DNA of 64,000 nucleotides, from NCBI RefSeq assembly GCF_000499845.2, contig NC_023751.2, positions 33,664,309 through 33,728,308 on the forward strand. Direction: 5' to 3'. Below the pieces are notes generated by a model. That model did not search any database and was not told the origin of the DNA. It worked only from the letters and a program-made list of their open reading frames with translations. Source of the DNA: Phaseolus vulgaris (Eukaryota; Streptophyta; Magnoliopsida; Fabales; Fabaceae). Both the position numbers and the translations under genes were made by a program. Of this stretch, positions 11,508 through 21,900 are shown in pieces. Each line of letters opens with the position of its first letter. The stretch's first letter is position 1.

Positions 11508-12485
11508 CTTGCACAATATCCCTACGATATTACATAAATACTTTAATTATATTATGGAATATTTCAATTCATATACATGATTTATGATATGATACTATGA
11601 TATGTCACATTAAAACTTGAAGAAACTAGTGTCAAAGATCCAAACTCAGAAAGACTTATAAATGGATGACCACTCAAAGGGTATTCACTATATACTATAT
11701 TCAATATATACTTAAAATTTGATGATTTTACTAACTTTAGCGTCAGAGTATTTTTTGAATGTAGAGTCTCCCTTGTTCCTTGAAAGTTGAATCACTAGAA
11801 CTTGGAGAGAGACCACTCAAAGTCCACCAGATTTCGACCAACTTTATCTCAACGAGAACAATCATTAACCTTATTTTTTATTTTTGTTTTATCATTAAAG
11901 TGTGACTTGTTTATTAGCCCTCTTTATTTATGTAAATACATTAAGTGCAACGCATTAATAAAAAAACTATCTTGAGGAGACTGCTACCTTCCTATATAGT
12001 ACAAGAATAGAGAAAGAGTGATCGTAATCTTTATTCATTGCACCACTCCATTTATCCATTTATTGAGTTCGGCACATGTAGATTAGCAAAAAAGAATTTC
12101 CATAACAACATCACTAACTATTATACAACTAACAACAACTTTTTTACAACAATATCTTAATGCACAAAGTGGTTTATGATAAGACAAGACGCAAGTAAAT
12201 TTTATGATAATAAACAATAATATATTTTAGTGTGTGATAATTTACTTAAGTACGATTTACGATTTAGGTAAATAAATAATATGAGATGTGATTAGTGTGA
12301 ATATTAGTTATGTAATAAGCTCATTTACGTCGCATAAAAAAATGGTGAAAAACTTATGCAGTGATATTTTTTTAATTAAAATCAACTTATTTATGTTTTT
12401 ATAAAGCAAAACAACTTCAATGGTTGAATAATCAAAATATCATTTCTTCTATTATTATAAAAAAAAAAATTTATAACAAAATATA
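11508..12485. other. AT-rich intergenic DNA, nothing recognised
   Basis: About 1 kb between the LINE tail and the plastid-derived insertion. There are no convincing open frames, RNA genes or repeats. Confidence 0.5.
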
Positions 12486-12770
12486 TTTTTTAATGTGGAA
12501 AAGGCTCGTATAAATAATTATGATTTTACCTATGGACAATTCTTCAACATCTTGTTCATTCGCAACAAAATCTTTTCTTTTTGCGATGGTAAAAATAACA
12601 TGCTTTTTTGAAAGAGAGATATTATTTCACCAATCGAGTTACATGTATCTAACATATTGATACCTAACGATTTTTCACAAAGTGACGACGAAAAGTATAA
12701 CTTCTACAAATCTTTCCATTTTTCAATTTGATATGATCCATTCGTTCGTGGATCTATTTACTCATCTCAA
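12486..12770 (+). pseudogene. ycf2: Nuclear plastid DNA: ycf2 relic
   Basis: Read in one frame, this stretch matches the middle of plastid Ycf2: [58 protein letters not shown] and FYKSFHFSI, then DPFVRGSIYS. The plastid protein has the same order of blocks (for example VEKARLNNSDFTYGQF, ISNDFPQSGDERYN and LYKSFHFPI). At least two in-frame stops and many substitutions show it is not functional. Ycf2 is a large essential plastid protein, so a short decayed piece among nuclear LINE and transposon DNA is a nuclear integrant of plastid DNA (NUPT). The match is from memory of plastid genomes. Confidence 0.85.
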
Positions 12771-12942
12771 ACATTGTATCAATCTACCCCTATGTGAATT
12801 CTTGTTGAAGCATATACTCCTTGGAGAGGGGAGGGTGTGGACAATTTCAAAACAGATTACCCATTCATTAGATAGAGTAGGTCATAAAGATTTCGTAATT
12901 TGTTGTCGAACTTATTCCAATTCAATAAGAGATCTCAACATT
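12771..12942. other. Probable plastid-derived spacer between ycf2 and trnL relics
   Basis: This piece joins the ycf2 and trnL-CAA relics. Its last part, ending in AGATCTCAACATTA immediately before the trnL relic, looks like the plastid spacer beside trnL-CAA. The first part (12771-12850) I could not place. In intact plastid genomes these ycf2 codons and trnL-CAA are several kilobases apart, so the insertion must have lost DNA or been assembled from separate pieces. Confidence 0.5.
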
Positions 12943-13008
12943 ATGCCTTGAAGAGGACTCAAACCTCCACGCTCTTCAACACGAGATTTTGAGTATCGCG
13001 TGTCTACC
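12943..13008 (-). pseudogene. trnL-CAA: Plastid trnL-CAA relic, 5' end missing
   Basis: The minus strand reads GGTAGACACGCGATACTCAA, then AATCTCGTG, then GAGCGTGGAGGTTTGAGTCC and TCTTCAAGGCA. This matches plastid tRNA-Leu(CAA), including the CAA anticodon and most of the T arm, with a few substitutions (for instance T-loop TTTGAGTCC instead of TTCGAGTCC). The first 15 or so nucleotides (5' acceptor strand and start of the D arm) are missing because homology stops at 13008, so no cloverleaf can form. Its orientation opposite to the ycf2 relic is as in plastid inverted repeats. Confidence 0.88.
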
Positions 13009-14689
13009 TTTGTCATGTATTCCATACATAAAATTAAATAGATATCATATTCATGAAATACAATTCACTTTCAAGATGCCTTGATCCTTTATGATAAAAT
13101 GTAAAATTCATAATTTATGTCGGATGTAAACTTTGAATTTTACACTTAACCATAAGGGATCCAATGTAAAATCCCTTTAAAATTTTGCACACGACTTCTT
13201 CTTCCTCATTTTCTTTTTTTTTTTAGAAATGACAATTTTTTCTTTTTTCTTCGACGGTGGTTAGATGACTTTGTTAGAGGCTCCATTGGTGACCCAAAGA
13301 GTGGTTTTCTTCATTCCTTTTTGAGTGGTTTGGTGTGATTGACATTTTTGTTCAATTGGATTGTGATTACGTTATGGATTGAGGTTAGTGGTTTAAACCT
13401 CTAATTTGTTTTTGAAATTGTTATCATGGTTGTTTTGGAGATTTCAATCACAATAATACATGAATGTCTCCCTTGAATTGTTATGAACTTGCTTACCTGT
13501 GATTCTAAAATTTAAAACTTTGAATAGAAAAAATGACATGGACTAATTAATTATTTTGTTCCATAGGAGTCATTAGTTTTTTTTTTTATAATTTTATAGG
13601 TTAAATTATAGGTAAGTTGTACAATATGTTTTAGGGAAATTATAGGAAAAGTTTAGATTCATTGTAGAAGTAAGGTGTATTGTAATATATTTGGTTGATA
13701 TTGTATTTTTTTTTAAGAATTTAGAAATTGCTTATTAATAATAAAAACTATTTTATGTTACAATAATTTTTTAATCTTTAAACTAGTATTTAATTTAGTT
13801 AATATAATTACTAATTATTTTTTCTCTATAATTAGTTTTGTTTAATTATCCATTTTGTTACTTGTTTAATAAATATTTTTGGTTAGATATTCACATATAT
13901 TTTAAATAAGATTATTCAAAATATTGATTTAAAAAACAAACAAGTTGTACCACAAAATATAGATATAAAAACATTAATTTATATGAAACAACTTTAATTC
14001 TATAACTTTAAATAAAAAACATAAATACATAAATCTATTAAATTAATTTTTAAACATTCTTTAGTTCTTAATATTTTTCTTATAAAGAACTTTACTTTTG
14101 TCACTTTAATTTAAAAAATATTTAAATAAAAATCACTAATACCAATTAACTAATATTCATTGCTATTTATTAAATTGATTTTAGTACTAAACTCAATATA
14201 ATGTTACAAAACCAAAAGGTGAGACAAACGAATCAGATTTAATTTATTAGTTTTTTTTCTAATAAATAATTATATATTTATATCATGTAAAACATAATTT
14301 ATAAAGCAAATAATGTAAAAGCCTAAAATTTATGAAAAAAATGTGACTTATAGCTTGGGTCAATTCAACAGAGTAAATAATTTTAATATAGCTTGCGTCA
14401 AATAATAACATGATGATATGACATGAAAACAAAAATAATAACATCATGACATGACATGACATGGAAACAAAATAATGAGGTCCTTGTTTGGGTAAAGTAA
14501 AATCAATAATTCTCCAGCTAAAAAATAAATCTTCTATCGGGTTTCTTATATGATTATAATATTTTTTAAAGTAATAAAAATATTTCTTTAAAATCAACAT
14601 GTTATAAAATATTATCTCTAAGAAATTAAAGAGAAAGAGATAATAAAGAGTTAATTTGTGTATTATTAAAGAAAAATATCTTACTTATA
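13009..14689. other. AT-rich intergenic DNA
   Basis: There is no supportable gene. Two short arrays rich in GACATGACATG lie at about 14413-14465, related to the repeat block that follows at 14.9-15.3 kb. Otherwise the stretch is simple AT-rich sequence. Confidence 0.5.
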
Positions 14690-14718
14690 GTTGCATAATG
14701 TATTCTACATTATGCAAC
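14690..14718. repeat. Perfect 13-bp hairpin
   Basis: GTTGCATAATGTA is followed by the loop TTC and its exact inverse TACATTATGCAAC. There is no following T-run and no adjacent gene, so it is more likely a transposon terminus or chance cruciform than a terminator. Confidence 0.8.
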
Positions 14719-14903
14719 TCAAATGTTACAAAATATTTAATTAATATAAAAACTAATAAATATAAGTAGCAAAGGATGGAGAAAGTGAATACACAACTAA
14801 TAATAAATTATAATTTTTTTTTTTGGATTTTGACCATGATGGGGTTATATTCTTTGTTTTTTATCAAAATGGGATCTGTTTAAAAAAGATTACAAATTTA
14901 GAC

Positions 14904-15262
14904 AAGTCATGCCAATTTGACACGATTTCATATGCACAAATCGTCCCAATTAGACACGACTCTGTCATGTCATACTAAAGTCGTGTCAACTTGATCCATA
15001 CACAATTATCCAATTTTTGTTTCTTAAAACTAACACTCTTAGAAAGTTATGTATCAAATTAATTTTTAACATTACATAACTTACTACCAAATATATCAAC
15101 AATAAAATTAAAAATAAAAATATATATATGACGTGACAGAAGTTGTGCCAAGTTGACACGACTTCAGTATGACATGACAGAAGTCGTGCCAAATTGACAC
15201 GACTTCAATATGACATGACAAAATGAGTCGTGTCAAATTGAAACAATTTGTGTTGACACGAC
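14904..15262. repeat. Cluster of GTCGTG...CACGAC repeats
   Basis: The interval contains repeated palindromic cores of the type GTCGTGCCAAATTGACACGAC. At the right there are two exact-length 41-bp tandem units (15130-15170 and 15171-15211, each starting GACRTGACAGAAG), followed by a longer diverged third unit to about 15262. Three further cores lie at 14904-14997, separated by about 130 bp of AT-rich DNA. The cores are inverted repeats in themselves. This is probably internal repeat DNA of a transposon that I cannot name. Confidence 0.8.
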
Positions 15263-15721
15263 TAGCCTAAATTTATAATTTTTTTTAAGAATGACCTTAT
15301 TAGAAAAACTAAAATCTAATAAAAAATCATTTTTATAAATATGATTATAATAAATAATGCAGTTAGTGTAATAGAGTATATCTAATAATCGACATTAGAA
15401 ATTAGTTAAAAATTACTAAAAGTATCTTAATTAATTTAATAAAAAACATTTCCATTGGTTACTAATTCATCAAAGGATTCATGTTTGCGTCATTTCCCTT
15501 CTTGGTACAATGAAAGATATCTAACATATAGAAGTATTTTTTTTCTTCTTAAACTGGTGTAATTTTCTTCGATTTTTTTTAAATGAATAAATTATTTTTT
15601 TCCAAAAATAAGTAAATCATCAACACAGAATACAGTTTTACAATAAAAAAAAAATCGTCAATCGTGTTAGCGATTTAAAAAAAAATAAAAATCGTATATG
15701 TAAAATTTTAACTAGAAATCG

Positions 15722-15724
<3 letters not shown>

Positions 15725-15755
<31 letters not shown>
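15725..15755. repeat. (TA)n microsatellite
   Basis: An uninterrupted run of about 15 TA dinucleotides inside a larger AT-rich repeat block. Confidence 0.95.
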
Positions 15756-15761
<6 letters not shown>

Positions 15762-15839
15762 ATTATAATATATAATTTTTTTTTTAAAAATAAACATAGA
15801 TTCGTATATTCTATATACTATTTTAACTAATCGTATGAA

Positions 15840-17110
15840 ATATACATTTATAATATTTTAATATATAACAATTTTAATATACTTTTTTTAATATTTAAAA
15901 TTTTAAAAAAATAAATTAGAGAAGTTTAATTTATTATTTATAACTTATATATATATATAATTAAAGAAAAATAGTTTTTTTTATAAAAAATGTTAACTAA
16001 ATAAGTTTTTATAATTTTTTTATTATATATAATTATAGAATGACTGAATTTTTAAAAATAATTTTTTATTATATATAATTAATAAATTAAATATAATTTT
16101 ATAATTTAATACATTAAACTTATTTTGAATTCTTAATAAATCTTAAATAAACAAAAAAAACCTTTAACCGGAAAGCTAAAACAAAAATGTTAAAAAAAAA
16201 AAATATGTTTAAAAAACTTATTAAAGTTTGATATTAAGTGAAAGCACACAAACATGACAATTTAATTTAAAAATTATGTAATTTAACAACCTAAAGAATT
16301 ATAAGATCCTTTCTTACATGATGTCTTCTTTCTTGTTTTGATGGACGTCTAAGTGGAGATGGGCTATCATCATCATTGTTTTCTTCTTCATTGTCATCAA
16401 ATGGAATTTCATACTCCATTGAAGACATTGTGGGTCGATAACAACACATAATATGAATTGGATGAAGTGCAACACATAATATGAATTGGATGAAGTGCAG
16501 AGGGTAATGTCATTGTTGAAGTACAAAACATATGCGATGTACCCGAGAAAAAATATCTCCTTACAATGAAAAATTAGTGTAAGTTGATGGCACTTGCTGG
16601 TAGAAAAATTTGACAAACAAATTATGGTGGTGATCCATGAAGTTAAATATTTGTGGTGATTGATTGTGTGTGGATTGAAGTTGGAGTTGTCCAAATTGTG
16701 CAACATTTGGAGAAGACCCTAACATGATAACGTGACCTTTGGAATGATGTGGTTAACTATCGGTTGACATGTCGTATTGTTGTTTAAAAAAATAATTAGT
16801 GTACAAATTTTTAAAAGTAATAATATAAAATGAGATATAAATTGAACTTACATCATTTTCAGGCTAGACGTAATCAATAATACGAATATTCTATCATTAT
16901 ATTTAATTTTTTTAATTATATAATAAATAAATATTTTATAAAAACTTATTTAGTTAAAAAAATATTTTATAAAAAACTATTTTTTTTTAATTATATATAA
17001 AAAAATTATAAATAATAAGTTAAACTTATCTAATTTTTTATTATTAATTTTTAAATTTTAAATATTGTCAAACATATATTAAAATATTATAAACATATAT
17101 TTTATATACT
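15840..17110. mobile_element. Long inverted repeats flanking a 0.8-kb core
   Basis: The segment at about 15840-16085 is repeated in inverted orientation at about 16880-17110. For example TTAACTAAATAAGTTTTTAT, TTTATAACTTATAT-like and AATAGTTTTTTATAAAA-like blocks occur in the left arm and, reverse-complemented and in the same order, in the right arm, with about four of five bases matching by eye. The core between the arms holds a short acidic reading frame on the minus strand (around 16300-16430: SSMEYEIPFDDNEEEN, then SPSPLRRPSKQERRHH, ending at a stop). I do not recognise it. Long terminal inverted repeats around a cargo fit a decayed Mutator-like element, but no target duplication was established. 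Confidence 0.5.
16443..16498. repeat. Perfect 28-bp tandem duplication
   Basis: The unit starting AACACATAATATGAATTGG is present twice with no mismatch (16443-16470 and 16471-16498). The absence of divergence inside an otherwise old region marks it as a recent local duplication. Confidence 0.95.
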
Positions 17111-17589
17111 TAATTAAAATCATATATTTCTCAATTTGTGTGTCATACTTGTGCAACGATCATGCTAATTTTCTCATTATCGTTTCAATTTTATCGGATG
17201 TGTTTTATACTAAATACAATTTCCAATTAAAATAGTATATCTCATATATATTTTTTTTTAATACGATCACATTTTTTTATGGTAAAAAGTATATTTTATG
17301 TTGACGATTTATCTATTTTTGTAAACTAATTTAAGAAAAAAAACCGAGTAAATCATATATGATTATACAATTTAATGATACTGAAATTGCCAATTCAAAC
17401 AATTCTTTTTTGTAAAAAAGAAAAACTCATATACTTCATATACTCATTTAAAATTATATATAAAATATATGTTTTTAATTTAATAAAATAAGATCCTTCA
17501 GAATTAAAAAAAAAACTAAAAAAAGTAGAAATCGTGTATGAAGTTTACAATTTTTGCGGAGAAATCGTATATCTTCATTAGGCTTTTTA

Positions 17590-17805
17590 ATTGAATAAGT
17601 TTTATAAAATATTCTATTATTATATATAATTATAGAAAGACCAAATTTCTATAAAATATTTTTTATTGTATAATTAAATAATAGCTGAATAAATATTTAT
17701 AAGTTATTTTATTATTATATAATTAAAGAATAGCTGAATTTTTAATTTTGTTTATTATATAATTATACATTATCACCTAACATATTATACATTATCACCT
17801 AACAT
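17590..17805. repeat. Third copy of the arm repeat plus 22-bp tandem duplication
   Basis: About 17590-17690 resembles 15990-16085 in direct orientation (shared order: GAATAAGTTTT, ATTATATATAATTATAGAA, then a second ATTATATAATTA block). It is followed by an exact 22-bp duplication starting ATTATACATTATCACCTAA at 17762-17783 and 17784-17805. The presence of direct and inverted copies suggests either nested elements or a locally expanding AT-rich repeat. Confidence 0.6.
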
Positions 17806-18412
17806 ATTTGTATTATGATTTCATTGGTGTTAGAGTCTATAAACTTATTTTTCTTGGTTCTTTTCTGGTTCGCATTTTCAATACTAGAAGTAGAAGCTAG
17901 TAGTTGATGTTTCCTTAGAAATATTTATGTAATGCACAAGATTCATTCATGGGACTTTCTTCCATTGGAGTGAGAAAGAAAGTTTAAATGTCACGTTAGT
18001 TCACAATCACATTTACTCCGCGGTCGTTGAAGCGAACAATAATTCAGATTTGAGACTATACAAAAATCGCATATAATACTTTCAATTATTGCAAAACGAT
18101 CTCTTCTCCAATATATAGTTAATAATAAAATGAAAATAACTTCTCATAGTTATTTATTTGAGATTTTTAATTGTTTTGTTGACATTTTAATGTGTGGCTT
18201 TGCTTCTTCTCTCTACTTTGGATCTGTGAGCACTGAGCTGTCAATAAATCACAACTTCGCAAATATTAAATACACAATAATATATATAAATAATATAAAT
18301 AAAAAGTAAACAAAAATTGAATCAATTATTAGCTGTTGCTCGTTCTTCTTCTCTTCTCTTCCCGTTCGTTCCCGTGCTCGCCAAACTTTTTCTTCTCCAA
18401 CCTTCCAAATCT

Positions 18413-18437
18413 CTTCTTCTTCTTCTTCTTCTTCTTT
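18413..18437 (+). repeat. (CTT)n microsatellite in the SAC leader region
   Basis: Eight or so CTT units sit in a pyrimidine-rich stretch about 0.5 kb upstream of the SAC start codon. Such CT/CTT runs are common in plant 5' leaders and near transcription starts. Confidence 0.9.
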
Positions 18438-18645
18438 ATCTTCGATCTCGCGCTACTGTCTTCAAACGCTGCGTTTGGAGTTTCCGTTTTCAAAACACGC
18501 ACGTGATTTATTCTCTGTGACTTCCGCTTCAGAGCTATAAAAACACGCAATCCGTGGGTTGTCAAATTTCGATCTGTGCGGTGGTGATTCTTTGTTTTCA
18601 GGTTGATTCTCATCGGAGGGAGCATAGCTCAGGTTGCCGCGGGTG

Positions 18646-18820
18646 ATGGCGGGGGCGGTTGGTGACGGTGGTGCAGGAGGAAGAGGCGGTGGAATGGGGA
18701 GGGAGTGTCGATGAGTTTGGGTGGAGGAGAATGCTGTATTTGAAGCAACCTAGGGTTTTTGAGAGCATGGAGTTGTGCATTTTGGAGCATTGGTGGTTTT
18801 TTGGCTTCTCCTCGTGTTAG
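18646..18820 (+). promoter_or_regulatory. Upstream ORFs in the SAC 5' leader
   Basis: Two short open frames precede the SAC start: 18646-18714 (22 codons, glycine-rich, MAGAVGDGG...) and 18731-18820 (29 codons, MLYLKQPRVFESMELC...). Further ATGs followed within five codons by a stop occur up to 18903. If transcription starts near the pyrimidine-rich block at 18340-18440, ribosomes would meet several upstream ORFs before the ATG at 18947. The transcript start is not known, and a leader intron could remove them. Confidence 0.5.
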
Positions 18821-18946
18821 GTGGTGGTGATCGTCGTGTGCGAGAACGTTGGGTGATTTTATTGGCTATACTTTGCATGCGATTTTGATGGTTTCCCTCT
18901 GAGCCCGAGGCTCGGGGGATCTGAATAATTGGGCGAAGGAGCAGCC

Positions 18947-21900
18947 ATGGCATCTTCGGAGAATGAACCTTCTTCTCACTCTTCTCCTCCTCCTCCTCCC
19001 ACAAATATTTGTATGCAAAAGTTCCGGCTCTATGAGACTCTATCGGTGCGTATTTGTATGCTATTATGCACTTTTCTTCTTCTTTCCGATTTCGTTTTTG
19101 AGTTGTTGTTGTAGTAGCTCTGAACTCTGATTGTGCTGAGATCCCGTTGTTTTTGTCGCAATTGATCTTTCGTGTGAAAAATATGTTGTAGCTAAATTTT
19201 TTACTGCTACGTGTTTATTTCTTAGTTGCTTATTGGCTGGCTTGTTCTGTATTGACGTATTGTAGAAGAAGATAAGCGTGGGAATTTGTTTTTCCTCTTG
19301 CTTATAATTGAGTTGAGGGGCTATGATACGCTGGTAAATCATATTAAAAGTAAGGTCAATGCGCTTCTTTCCCCATCGTATGCTGTGATGAAATGCTTGT
19401 TTTCGGGGGATCTCTATTGGCGACTCTTTTTTGTTTTCATTCTGGAATAATAGTGTTAAAAGTTTGTGGAGGAAACAAGAAACTAGCTTATCATCCAATG
19501 TGGTGGACTTCTTGTATGATGTAGACGACAATATATTCGTGTAAAGTTTTTCTTGGTTCGCTGTTTTACAGTATGAGAATTAGTTTGGCGAAGAAGACGC
19601 TAGACATAAGTATTTAATTACATAAATTCATTCCATAAGTATCTGGAAGAGCTTCTTGTTCTTAGAGAGAAAAGTAAGAAGAAAAATTGAAACTAGCTTC
19701 TCTATAAGCTAAAATTAGCTCATGCATGAGTAATTTATAGAAGTTCTCCCATATAGTTTCTCTAAATTTTTATTTTAACTTGTGCATGAATTAATTTTGG
19801 TTTACGGAGAAGTTAATTTCATATTTTTCTTATTTTTTTTCTTAGAAGGACTTCTGGAGAAGCTCATCCAAACAAAAACTTAATTTATTGCTTTATTATA
19901 ATGGCTCTTTGCATTTGCAAAATAAATTTGGCTGTAATTTTTATTTTTATGGTATACATGTGAGCTTCTTTGTGGATGATGCTTCCTATTTCTTTTTGCA
20001 CTAGAGTGGGATTTTTTCTTCACTTTAAAAGTGGGTCTCCTATGGCCTATGTTCATGCTTTAGATTATGTGTTTTACAATTGCATAGTTGAATTATCATG
20101 CCTGTTGTAATCCAATGTGTATATTAAACTTTGGATATCACATTTTAAGAAAATGCTGAGTTACATGATTGGACACATTTGAAGTTGTGTTTATCAAATG
20201 TCTGTTTATTTAAAAGTTTTTAACCCTGTTTGTGCCACAGAACTTTTACATGATAGGAAGGGACAAGAGCAGGACTTATTGGAGAGTGTTAAAGATTGAT
20301 CGTCAAGATCCCTCTGAGCTGAGTGTGCTTGAAGATTCCACCACATATACAGAAAGTGAATGTTCTGATCTGTTGAGACGTATACATGAGGGGAACAGGT
20401 CCACAGGTGGCCTGAAATTTGTTACAACTTGTTATGGAATTGTTGGTATGTAGATCTGATGTGTATTTCAGTTGACCTTTGACAAGTTATCAGTTTATAT
20501 CTTGATATGTTATTCTGCATTCAGGGTTCATAAAATTTTTAGGGCCATACTACATGGTTCTCATCACAAAAAGAAGGCAAATTGGTGCAATCTGTGGTCA
20601 TACGGTATATGCTGTCTCAAAGAGTGAGATGATTCCACTGCAAAATCCTTCGGTTGAATCTAACATCGACGAGAATAGGTCTTTAATCTTGGATGTTATA
20701 TTGATTTTACTTTTGTAGTTAAAAAGAAAAACTGGTTGTTACCCCAAGGGATGCTCATTATACATGTGCATTTATATTTACCATTTCTGAATGCTAGCGT
20801 CTGTCTACGTTTCCTTTAATAATTTGAAACAGAATGTTGCTTCAGATTTATTCTTTTTGTATCGTCTTTCAATTTGAATTATTTTGACTGCCTACTGTTC
20901 ATAAGATATTTAAAGTTAATATGAAAGTTTATGGAAAACTTGAGGTTAAAATTGCATCCCATCTCTTTGGCCTAAATAAAAATAATGTCAAAAGGTGAAC
21001 AAACCTTTTTATTCATTATAAACATGTCTGCAGATTATTGAGATCTCAATTTTGATTACTTATTGCTCCTGATAGAAATGTGGCATAAAATTGAGTTATT
21101 TGGTGATTATTCTTAATGCTTGCTAAGTTGCTATTTGCTACCATCTTTTGATTTAGACAAAATATTGTGGTCTAATCTCAAATTTATAGTTCTTGATGTT
21201 TTGTATTATTTTTTTTCTCATTCACTTTTTAGATACAAGAAGCTCCTCTTCATGGTTGACCTTACAAAGGATTTCTATTTTAGCTACTCATACTATATCA
21301 TGCGTAGTCTTCAAAGGAATTTGTGTGATAGTGAGACAGGCCATGTTCTTTATGAGACCATGTTTGTCTGGAATGAGTTTTTGACTCGAGGAATTAGGAA
21401 TCACCTCCAGAATACTATTTGGACAGTTGCACTAGTATACGGCTTTTTTAAACAGGTGATTATAAATGGTTCTTCATGCCATTGCAAGAATATTTGATAA
21501 AATTTTCTCATAAAAGTAAATACCATTCTAATATGACTCATTCAAGTGACAATAAAAATATACTTTATTTTCTTTTTATTAGTATCAGTACAAGTGTACA
21601 ACACATCTAGATGATATTGCTTCTTAAATTTTCATTGTTGGACTAGATACCTTAATAAGTATTTGGTCATGTACTAATATCTCATGTTCAGATCAAGCAG
21701 TTGTGCTGTGTCAACTCATGCTTGAAGTTCTAATGTCTATTTGGTGTTTTCTTTAGGAAACACTTGCAATATCCGGGCGTGAGTTCATTCTTACTCTCAT
21801 TGCAAGACGATCTCGCCATTATGCTGGCACTAGGTATGAAAATTTCATTGTGTTGAGTTTGTGTTCCTTATGCCCTGATCATATTTTCTACATGCTTTGA

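Noticed and set aside
12682..12951. 89-codon plus-strand open frame
   Set aside because: It runs out of frame across the plastid-derived ycf2 and trnL relics; the matching ycf2 frame is a different one and has stops.
16314..16706. 130-codon minus-strand frame
   Set aside because: It is low-complexity and includes the 28-bp duplication read as a repeated peptide. The more protein-like frame here is a different, shorter one.
19064..19531. 155-codon minus-strand frame in SAC intron 1
   Set aside because: The translation is K/Q/N-rich without a motif, and it lies inside an intron with good splice sites on the other strand.
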